Both the position numbers and the translations under genes were made by a program. Positions 24,386-33,404 of a stretch of 64,000 bases of DNA are shown here, one piece after another (positions within the stretch are counted from its first letter, which is position 1; each line of letters begins with the position of its first letter). Source of the DNA: Protopterus annectens (Eukaryota > Chordata > Ceratodontiformes > Protopteridae); assembly GCF_019279795.1 (NCBI RefSeq), contig NC_056733.1:1119993407-1120057406 (forward strand), read 5' to 3'. The notes below the pieces were generated by a model, which saw nothing but the letters and a program-made list of their open reading frames with translations, had not been told where the DNA came from and ran no database searches.

Positions 24386-24774
24386 GATTTACTTTAAACC
24401 AGAGAATTACCATAACGTCGACCTACAGAACATCAAGATGAAAACCATGAAACTTTACATTAATGAATGTTTACATCATTGTAAGTTTTCACCGCGAAAG
24501 GCGGCAGTTGGCCAACATGGTAAACTTTGCCCTTTTCTCCACTGTACTGTGATCTTGGAGTTGCTATATTTAATTAGGGGGGTGTGGGGGATAAAGCCCC
24601 CTACTTGTGTGTTTTATTTGCTTTTGTTTGTTTTTATTTACTATTGGCCAAGTGTTTACTTATGCAGTGAGGACTTATGATGATGTGAACGTTCATTAAT
24701 GTAAAGTTTTGTGGTTTCTGTCTCGATGTTCTGCAAATCGACGTTATGGTAATTCACCATTTTAAAGTAGATCC
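24384..24774. mobile_element. Fold-back element E2 (391 bp)
   Basis: Arms 24384-24522 and about 24640-24774 are near reverse complements. Shared words include aattaccataacgtcga, cagaacatc, aaactttacattaatgaa and an inner ttggccaa. The outer end reads ggatctactttaaa (inverted right end), resembling the E1 end for its first ten bases. Read on the minus strand, the core contains cacaccccctaa, taaatatagcaact, aagatcac, agtacagtgga and gggcaaag, which matches the E1 and E3 cores. The arms are unrelated in sequence to those of E1 and E3. No coding capacity. Confidence 0.9.
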
Positions 24775-25779
24775 ATATGGATTAACAGATGTGTCCCATT
24801 ACCTGCATGACAAGTAGCAGCTAGATGTGTGGCCCATGTGCATACTTCAGCATGCTTATGCAGATATATGGACCTGTTACATATGGGGGCACATCAGGCA
24901 GTGTGTGTGGGCACCCAGAGATGGTGCAGTGCAACCCCAGCCCATAACAAGTCCTACAGGAACCAACATGAAATGTAGATGGCATATGACATTAACTGCC
25001 TACATCACCTCCACCTAACATTATAGCTACACACAGAAGTCAATTTGTTTCCTATGCCAGCTTGGGCAACTTACTGCCAGTACAGGAACAATCCCAAACA
25101 TGTAGCAGCTGACCCTTCAAATATAGCACAGTATAGCTAGGTTACTCCTTTAGCTGAAGCTGCCATTCAGCTGTTCTCAGTAGCATACAGTCTATAGTTC
25201 TTTCACATTTACAGGTGTCTGCATATCTGGGGAATAAGGTTAATAGCAAAGGCAGGACTGTTTCAGTCCTGCTGAAAATGATGTCCTACTAAAGACACTC
25301 AGGACTCATGGGTAGTGTTTGTCAGGAAGAGGGGGTGCTGAATAGCCCTTATGGAAGCAGGTGGGGCAAACAGTGGTTCATGGTTAATCCATGTTGCCTA
25401 ACCTTTACTTCCCATACATGGAGTTCATCAAGGTTTCTGTCTCACAGGGTAGTCATATCGATGCCTGCTCTGTTCCCCTAATTTGGTAATACCGATGTCT
25501 GCAATCAACACATCAGACAAGTCCTACTGGGCATCTACTTTCTTGAATATAATATCATAGTGACTCAGAAAATGCACCATGAACTGGCTACGAAGAGGAT
25601 AGAGCATGGTCTTGCTCTCTCTCCTTCATGCACACTGCAGGCACTGTCCAGCTGGCACTTGTAGTCACTTCACTTCTCCTGAATCTCCTCAGAAAATGGT
25701 GTCACTTTCATGAGGAATAAGATAGTAACCTGTAAATCATGTTTACAACAAGATTTATGAATTGGGGTGTAGCCGTGAA
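24775..25779. other. Unrecognised sequence
   Basis: Nothing firmly recognised. A segment near 25125-25165 (gctaggttactcctttagctg) matches the 3' part of the RTE copy at 21585 and may be a relic of its 3' UTR. Confidence 0.4.
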
Positions 25780-26390
25780 ATATCACAAGGCACATGCCCC
25801 CACTGCCCACCTTCTATACCCTCTCAAAGAAAACTCCTCTCATCCAATCTTTTCTCATAAATTGCACTCTCTTGTAACGCATCCTACTACTCCTTTTATA
25901 TGCTTTTTTACAACTCTTCATCCTCTGCATTTCCCCTCTCCCACCTTTCTCTTTCACTTCTCTGTTAGTACTATTTCCTACTTTACCAAACATAACTCAC
26001 TCATACCACATCTACAACTAAAAATGTATGACCTATCTTTTCAGCTAGAAAGAGTGTGATAAGGTACCCTTATCATGTTCCTTGTATATATCATTGCACA
26101 AACCAGAACCTAATGAAAACTTTACTTATATCTGACCTTTACTATAAAACTGAAATCTAGACAATACAATGTTTATATGTGCTCACTGCTCTCTATATTT
26201 GTACCTACGAAATCTAAGTTTACAAAATTTAAATATCTGCAAAATTTTATTAATTTTTAATTTTTTTTCTGTAAAAAAATGTTTTTAAAAGTTTTTGTAA
26301 AACTGCATGGAGTTTTTCTCCTTAGGTCTCTCCTGAAAAGGGTTTTATCCCAGTCGGACTTTCCCGATAAACAAAGACAAATAAATGAAT
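25780..26390 (+). mobile_element. LINE-B 3' UTR and end fragment
   Basis: A pyrimidine-rich UTR is followed by the LINE-B terminal block: tttttctccttaggtctctc, a short hairpin (ggg/ccc at 26340-26351), a cagtcggactttcccgataa stretch and an aaataaatgaat tail. The 3' end abuts the RTE remnant at 26391. The 5' limit is approximate. No coding part remains. Confidence 0.75.
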
Positions 26391-26712
26391 ACTTGAGCAG
26401 GTCTCCCAATAAGCTCATGTCCAACAGCTGCCTCTTACCTTCTTCCTGTCTGCCCTAAATCATCTTCACCAGATTGTCTTTTGCTTTTCTGCACGTGTCC
26501 AAACCACCATAATCTGTTCTTGTTTACCTTTTCTGCAATTGGAACTACTTTGGCTTATGCTATCATGTCCTTATTTATTTTTCTCTCCCACAGTGTGCAT
26601 CCTACCACCCATCTCAGGCACTTTATGTCCGTTAATAGCAAAATAAAAAATGCCCAATTCAACTCTCACGAAGGTTCAAAGCTGACCATTTATTAAGATA
26701 AAACATCCAACA

Positions 26713-26757
26713 ATGATAAGAGCTTTCATCCCATAGAAAGAGACTTCATCAGATCAC
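26713..26757 (-). ncRNA. Hammerhead-ribozyme-like motif (PLE2)
   Basis: On the minus strand: stem I GUGAU / AUCAU, then CUGAUGA, an extra A, stem II GUCUC / GGGAU (two G-U pairs), GAAA, a minimal stem III (AG..CU) and U before the predicted cleavage site. The order is that of a type I hammerhead, self-cleaving RNAs known from the terminal repeats of Penelope-like elements. The extra A after CUGAUGA departs from the consensus, so activity is uncertain. Confidence 0.55.
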
Positions 26758-27015
26758 ATCCAAAATCAATGCACACTATAAATACCTTAACAAAGTTGTA
26801 AAGTAATCAGTTAAATAATTAAATACTTGCATAAAGTGATAGCTCTTAAAGTCCTATTTCTATTCTGAAAGATAATACATATCCATATTCCACAACCACC
26901 CACCCATTAAAAAAGCTTTTAAAAATAAACAGGTTATCTCTGTTCCCCAAGTTCATATTAGACAATCATTAAAAATTCTTTGGAAAGAATAAAGTGGAAA
27001 AATAAGTAAACCTAG

Positions 27016-27081
27016 TTATATGGAAGCTGCATTCTCATTTAAAATTGGTTTGAGGGACACTTGTTTATTTAACCCAGATGG
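27016..27081 (-). pseudogene. Penelope-like GIY-YIG endonuclease C-terminal tail
   Basis: On the minus strand the frame reads GLNKQVSLKPILNENAASI, then stop. The Gly-Leu-Asn motif shortly before the stop is characteristic of the C-terminus of Penelope-like nucleases, and the same motif occurs in the PLE at 37.7 kb. Only about 20 codons survive, so identification rests on this motif and the hammerhead-like motif downstream. Confidence 0.6.
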
Positions 27082-27438
27082 TCACTTCCTCTCCATCAGC
27101 TCTAGTTTACTTAACTGCTCTGCTTTTACTGCCCAGGTTTCCATATCACTCAGTAGTACTGGCCGCACCACTGTTTCGTACACCTTACTTTTTACCTTCT
27201 TTGGCTTTCTTCTGTCATATATTATACCTGACAGTCTATGCCAATTGGCTGTAGCCCTCTCTGATTCTAACTTTGACCTCCTTACTCAGACTTCCCTTCT
27301 CCTCAACCACTCCTCCGAGTTACTTGCAGCTGTTAACATTTTCCACCATTTTCCCTTCATTCTCATTTCACAGCTTCTTCTGATTTCCCCAATTTGCTGC
27401 CATTAAACCTGCCATTTCTGTGCTTATTTTTATCCCAA

Positions 27439-27723
27439 TACCTCTCAACCTTTTAGCACAAAAACTCTGGACAGAGCCAAAAATAATGGGGAGACAAGGG
27501 TCAAAATAGGGGCAATTTTTAAATATTGCTCCTACAAACTTGAAAAGTTGATAGAATGACAGCTTTTGCATTCACATACATTTTCTGAAGGGTTTGAAGT
27601 TAGAAACTCAAACTTCTGTCATTATTTAGTGAATTTAATCCTCAATGATTTTCCAAAAAAACTCAAACTTTATGAGGAATGGACCAAAACTATGAGGCAA
27701 AAATCTGGACAGTTGAGAGGCAT
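27439..27723 (-). mobile_element. 285-bp short non-autonomous element, copy 2
   Basis: Reverse-complement counterpart of 17472-17756 and the same length. Ends cctctcaac and gttgagagg are inverted repeats. It interrupts the RTE copy. No coding capacity. Confidence 0.65.
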
Positions 27724-27810
27724 GTTCATCTCATTTGGCCTCACTTTTGCATCCCATTCCCCTATTAATTGCTGAAGTTCTTGGTCAGAGTCTGTTTGTA
27801 ATGCCACATC

Positions 27811-28198
27811 TATATTACCCAATGAAACGTTTAGGTTAGCAAATACCTAAACGTTGACCTGGTAATATCAAAAAATTAAAACAGCGAATGGCTGATTTAA
27901 CGTAGGGAATGAATTTCCTCGGCCGCGAAAAAAAAAATTTAAACCAAAATGAAATGGGGGACTTCACCCCCCCCACATCCCCCAATGTGGGGGTCTGTGC
28001 CTCCCACACCCCCTCTAACTAAATATACCAACTTTGAGATCGCTGTACAGTGGGGAAAGGGGCAAAATCCGCATAACGCCCAAGGGAATTCTTTCCCTGT
28101 ATTAAATCGGCCGTTTGTGGGTTTTTGCTTTCGCTATTACCAGATCCACGTTTAGGTATTCATGAACCTAAACATTCAGTCAGGTAATAGGGACCCTA
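27811..28198. mobile_element. Fold-back element E3 (388 bp) with 12-bp target duplication
   Basis: Inverted arms of about 125 bp (27811-27935 and 28074-28198) share tattacc at the end, then gtttaggtt, aatacctaaacg, tctggtaat and an inner gatttaa. The core (about 27936-28073) has an A-rich stretch, aatgtggggg, cacaccccctctaac, taaatataccaact, gagatcgctgtacagtgg and aggggcaaaa, matching E1 and E2. Both sides carry taatgccacatc (27799-27810 and 28199-28210). The RTE copy at 20.9 kb has a single equivalent of this site, which identifies it as a target duplication. No coding capacity. Confidence 0.9.
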
Positions 28199-28281
28199 TA
28201 ATGCCACATCATCTGCATACAGCAACTTTTTTGATCTGTTCCCTCCGACCTGTTTGCTAATGTAGTTGATCACCAGTTTGA

Positions 28282-28286
<5 letters not shown>

Positions 28287-28363
<77 letters not shown>

Positions 28364-28378
28364 TGTGTGTGTGTGTGT
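28287..28378 (+). repeat. (GT)n microsatellite
   Basis: About 45 GT units with one GA interruption, at the truncated end of the RTE copy. Confidence 0.95.
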
Positions 28379-29112
28379 AACAAGTCATCTAAAGCCATTT
28401 TAATGTTCCAGTTGACTCTGAAGTGATCAATGATCTCTGGATCAGTGAAATTGTGGCATGTCATTGGCTGATGGTGCCATTTCCTTCTTTTTCATTGGAT
28501 TTTCCTTCATGCATACCAATTGGAAGTGGCAGCACTAATTGCTAATATATGCTCCTGCTGCTATGTGACTGATGCTGCTAACCCTCATATTCTTTCTGTC
28601 TGCAAGTCTAATTTTTTTTTAGCATGCTTTACCTTTCATAGTTAGGCAAAAGCAGCTCTACAGTTTTGCTCCCAAATGACTACGGATCATGTTCTCCTCC
28701 TAAATACATATCAGTAGGACTTTTTTTCATATCCAGTTTAATTTTTTATATCATTATGTAGTTTCTTGCATATAACTTTTGCAACATATTTGTACTCCCT
28801 ACTCTGTAGTACAATACGGGATTACACTGTACATGCCTAAACATGGCCATTTCATGTAAAACTGTATGCTGTGTAATATGCAACTTGTCTATATTGTTAT
28901 AAATTCGCAAAGAAAGACTTAAAAGTAAATAAATAAAAAAGTAAAGAAGATAAGAGCCTACTGTAACTCCAGTGGATAATTGTTTTTTAAGCCATGTGAT
29001 AAAAACTGACCAATGATATGAGACATTTGGGAGACTCACACCTATATAATAAGTGACTCAACTTTTGTTGTTTTAATATTTTAATACCCGAGGAACCACT
29101 CTTTGTGAAAGC

Positions 29113-29113
<1 letters not shown>
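28379..29113. other. Unrecognised sequence
   Basis: No gene recognised. The last 30 bases before the next GT tract (cgaggaaccactc then gtgaaagc) look faintly like a decayed hammerhead-like motif. Confidence 0.35.

Positions 29114-29198
<85 letters not shown>
29114..29198 (+). repeat. (GT)n microsatellite
   Basis: About 42 GT units followed by a T run. Confidence 0.95.
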
Positions 29199-29201
<3 letters not shown>

Positions 29202-30572
29202 TTTAATAGTTTGACCTTGTTTTTTGTTCCTGACCTGACTTGATTTTTGCTTGGTCATAACATTTCATCCCAGTAATCACTGGCTACAAACTTTTAACTA
29301 TACCAAACAAAACATTATTACACCTCGATTGTCCCTTTTCTTTCTCTATATCTTTCCAGCTCCCCCATTTCTCATTTGACTGACACCATCAAAGTTAAAA
29401 CTATTAAAACTCCTGGGCTGAAACCAAAAAGGTTTATGAAGATCAGTGCACTACCCTGGTTAAAAAATAAAAAAATAAAACAGATACACTAAACTTACAT
29501 GTCACACACTTTTGGTTAATATCTGAGCTGGCCCTTTTTATTCTTTTGAATGTTTTTTCCCTGAGTTAGCAACAGCATTTGTTGGCATTTTTTTTTTGTG
29601 TGCATTTCTATGGACATTTCATCAAATGACCAATAACTTAGTTATTTGTTAGCAGTTTATTCGAACACTTAGAAAATGATGCTTACACATCCTCACTTCA
29701 TGACTTTTGGGACTGCAATGGTGAAGCTACATTCGGAAGATTCGTTTTACAGTCAAAATGCAATGTTTCTCTTCAGGTAAAACATTGGACTTAACTGGGT
29801 CTGAAAACTTCTTACTGAAAATAAATATAAATAACATGGAAAAGCAGGGTCAGTTTATGACATTGTCTGCCCAGATTACATAATATGGCATAACTCCTAG
29901 TAAACCAATTTGTTTCTTTTTCTCTCTGTGTCTGTCTATATTATTTCAGAACTCTATTGTTGAACATATTTACCCACTGTATTGGGTGGGTGAAGTGGAG
30001 ATGTTCCAAGTATGGCATCATGCAGGCTGCCCTAAGGATTTTATTTATTAGATCTACCTTCCCCCTCTGTCACAGTGGATATTCAATGACATTAATGAAT
30101 TCCATGCACACACTACATGCACACTTCACCATGAATAGTACTTTTATTCAGGTAGTGGATGTCAGGCCTACCCCAGGAATCAAGCAGGCAGTCATGGTCA
30201 GAGACCCTAGAAATGAAGAGGAATCACAAGGTCATAGCAGATGATCAGCTGCCACTCAGGAACCCCACCTCCAAAAAAATTGGATGATTTTATGGGGGGT
30301 AGCAGATTTCAAGTTTAAGGCTCAATATCTGTCCCTCTTCTTTCTGGATAGCTCTGATTTACGTAATTGTGTTCTACCAAAAAAACAGAAAAAAAACAAA
30401 AAAAAAAAAACATGAACAACGGAAAATGTCCTGATAGTTTAGTAGAATTAATATTTTCCAACTCTCCTCTAAATATTGCATAAAACTACTAAAACTGAAG
30501 TACATTAATATATGATATAAAACAATACAAATAAAAATTCTATAATATGACACTTTTATTTTGATTATGGGG
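29199..30572. other. Unrecognised A/T-rich sequence
   Basis: About 1.4 kb without recognised genes or repeats apart from A-rich runs near 30380-30410. A 95-codon frame at 29957-30244 has no recognisable motif. Confidence 0.4.
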
Positions 30573-30780
30573 TTGGGAGTTTGGTATAATGGTTAAGGTG
30601 TTTGCCTTACAGGCACATGATGCAGGGTTTGATTCTTACATGGGGTGATAGGCTAGGCTTAAAATGGTCTACGAGGATCATTACTCTAGTACTAATCTAA
30701 TAGCTCAAATGGTGTAGTAGCATATTGCTCTAACTATGATGTACAGGACCCTGGGTTCAAGACTGGGCAGGGCTGACAGT
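30573..30780 (+). mobile_element. tRNA-derived SINE, with a second tRNA-like segment
   Basis: The head (30575-30645) resembles a tRNA gene: an A-box-like tataatggttaagg, an anticodon-arm-like ttgccttacaggca (loop consistent with a valine TAC tRNA) and a B-box-like gggtttgattc. It is followed by gataggctaggcttaaaatgg and actctagtactaatc, which resemble the CR1-like LINE 3' end. A second tRNA-like segment follows (tagctcaaatggtgtagtag as A box, gggttcaagactgg as B box, to about 30770). It is either a composite SINE or two SINEs side by side. The tail suggests mobilisation by the CR1-like LINE; that is inference. Confidence 0.65.
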
Positions 30781-30996
30781 TTATGTCAAGCAGAGCTCCT
30801 CCTTGGCCGTCTTCAAAAGGAATCTTGATGACCGGATGGGAGATAGGAAATTTACCCCGGGGATCACGTCAGTGGCCCTGCTAGACAGGGGTCCAGGGAA
30901 GTAAATATTGTGGAAAGAAATAGCCAGGGAATTGTCATGGCTTGGCTTGCATAGGCCCTAGGGCTGATAGCCTAGTACCAACCTATGAACCTATTA
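30781..30996 (+). mobile_element. CR1-like LINE 3' end fragment, copy C
   Basis: It matches 48370-48577 of the near full-length copy: the end of ORF2 (frame with LDDRMGDRKFTPGIT), then cttgcataggccctagggct, agcctagtaccaac and the ctatgaacctatt tail. It directly follows the SINE, so it may instead be the tail of a chimeric SINE. Confidence 0.8.
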
Positions 30997-33404
30997 TACC
31001 GTGAACATGCATTTTGCAATGATAGAGGCCACAGTTTGACTATCAAAAATCTCAACTTTTCAGTAAGGAATCGGCACATTTGGAGATCTTCAATGGTGGC
31101 AACAATTGAGTTTATAAGAATGATATTTTTAAAATGTGGATGAAAAACTACTGAAATCTGTTAGTGTTACAATGAAGCATTTAATCTGGTGAATGCACCT
31201 TTGCATCTTTGGTATGTTTAAGTATTTTTCCCAAGACTTGCATATTAGTAATTTCTTCTGATTTTTTTCTTTAATATTATAGGCCAGTCTAAATGCATTT
31301 TTTTTTCTCAAACAAATTTTGCTCTAATCTTGCAACCTAACCTTCTGCTCACTTAGAATGATTTTATTACAATATTTATGAAATGACAGTGTGAAATTAA
31401 CTTTTTAGTCTAATAAAAAGTGACAGAATTAATCTACCTCATTTAATAAAAGCAACAGTCTAGTAACTCTGGTAAATTCAAATATTTTCCCAAAATATGA
31501 TCCTTTATTTATAGTGCTTCCTGAATGAAGTAACTTAAGTTTCCGTTGCAGTCCAAACTACAATTTATAAATCCTAGAACAAATTTACTTTCATTTTACA
31601 AATCCTCCTGCTGATCATGTGTGAAAATGATGATTCCTGTGTTCCTGAAGTAGTGTCATAAAAATGTGATGCTGAATTTCTGGGGTGAGCCTTCTAAAAT
31701 CTATCAAAGTTATGGTGGATTCACTTTATTGCATGTAGCCTCATAACTGCCAGTTTTCAATAGTTTCTCCAAACTATTGCAGTATAGTCATCTCTTCATA
31801 ATTTTTCAGTAATGTGATAACTGCCCCACGTTTTCACTGCTTCCATTTCTAACATTCTCTCACAGAGTAACTGCCTTACCTGATTATTTCAACACATGCA
31901 TCAAATACTTGGGGAACTCATTTCCAGTCTGTCTTGGTAGAAGAAAAATAGGACATCCCAAATCTGAGTCACCATGTTCAGATCACAGAGATGTGGTTGC
32001 TCTGGCTAGCATAAATGCCTGCCTAAAGATACTTACATTCAGGTCAAGTCCTAGTTCAGAGGTATTACTGTTATGTGGTATCTGAACAAAAAGGAAAAAA
32101 AAACTTATTTTTAACTCTGCAATTGATCTGTAAAAAAGGAAACTGGCATGACAGAATCACTAACTACAGACAGTGCATTTTGCAGGCCATATAGTATGCC
32201 ATTATATAACCTGAGCGGACTAACACCAGTTACATAAGACTGATACTGGGATCCAAGATTAGTCCTTAATGCATTAATAAAGAAATAAGGCCTTGCACTA
32301 AGATATGCATGCCAGGGCAATGCTGAAACGACAAAGTGATACAGAACAGACCTGCTGGGAAAAAAAACAACTTAGAGAACAGATGTTGCCATGTTCCAGT
32401 GGGTCCAAGGCATTCTGTTTGCATTCTCCCTATTCTTCTGACCCTAGTAATACTAGCAAAATCAAAAATGGATCAAGCACATCGTATGCTGATAACCTGA
32501 GATTCACTGAGAAGACAGTGGATGTCAATTATTTTTCAGATGGTTTCCAAATCTCCACGGAGATTGCCAGTGAACTTATACATTGTCCAACAGAAAGAGA
32601 AATTTCTTTACCTTAATTTAGAATTATTGAAATGTACAGCACTGATGATTACAGTTTGAGTTTACAGCAATTCTATCTCAATTTTAGATCTGCAGATATT
32701 TAATTGGCTAGTTAGTCAGTTAGAAGGATCTCTTACTCAGACAAGTGGTACAGGTTTCCGTTTTGATGCCAGCATTTTCCCCAAGTTTGCTACCCTTACT
32801 AATATGCCATAGTATCTGCATTCCTTACGTGCTTCAGGGTTGAGTTACTGTTCTTTAAAAATACACGTGACAGTATTATCACAGTGTTTGCATTGACTTT
32901 CTCCATTGGCTTCTTCAGCCATTTAGAAACATTCATTAGTTATTGCTTTATTAACATAAGTGCCACACTAGAAACTTCAAACCTCTGCCGCAGCAATGGG
33001 TGGGTCTCATCACACTACAGAAGACTGCAGGTTAGCAACTTTCAAAGCTTAAGGGGGGTGAGGAATGTTTTACTTTACTGAAGGTTGCTTCTTCAAAAGG
33101 TAAGTTGGATGCCCAAAACGTGACATTACCTGCTACCATGACATAAAATGTTGACTTATAAACTGCACTTGGACTCTGATAATGTTAAATGTTAATGTCT
33201 TATCACTGAGGTACATTCATGTAGGCAGGTGTGAGGGGTTTCTATTCCTCAGTGGACTACTTTATTATGAACAGTACATGTTTCTGTGCAGTGGGGCAAT
33301 ATAGTGCAAAGCATGTCTGACTTTCATTCAGTATACTGGAGAAAGGCAGCCATTATTGTACTGGAAGCATAGAGATCTGTGACGTGTATTGCAATTGTTG
33401 TTTG
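30997..33404. other. Unrecognised sequence left of the satellite
   Basis: About 2.4 kb of A/T-rich sequence. No gene, RNA or known repeat recognised. Open frames are at most about 100 codons and show no motif. Confidence 0.4.

Larger units (their letters stand above)
26632..27097 (-). mobile_element. Penelope-like element fragment PLE2, inserted in the RTE copy
   Basis: A minus-strand 3' fragment of a Penelope-like retroelement. It starts with the end of the GIY-YIG endonuclease frame, followed by an A/T-rich 3' UTR and a hammerhead-like motif. The host RTE sequence resumes on either side, with aagtg present at both junctions as a possible short target duplication. PLEs encode a reverse transcriptase with a C-terminal GIY-YIG nuclease and are often 5'-truncated. 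Confidence 0.72.
26391..28286 (-). mobile_element. RTE-type LINE, copy 2, broken by three insertions
   Basis: A minus-strand RTE remnant in four pieces: 28286-28199, 27798-27724, 27438-27098 and 26631-26391. The first piece contains the palm motif LYADDVAL (about 28230-28199), intact where copy 1 has YADN. The later pieces align with 21010-21470 of copy 1 (for example the tgcctgagatgggtggtagg block at about 26602-26628, read on the minus strand). The gaps are filled by fold-back E3, a 285-bp short element and a Penelope-like fragment. The right end stops at a GT microsatellite. Confidence 0.8.

Noticed and set aside
29085-29113. A third hammerhead-like motif (cgaggaa ... gtgaaagc)
   Set aside because: The catalytic core does not match (no CUGAUGA), the stem is only three pairs, and no Penelope-like coding remnant is next to it.
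30573-30645. A functional tRNA gene
   Set aside because: The D arm and acceptor stem do not pair well and the segment continues into a LINE-like tail, so it is a SINE head.
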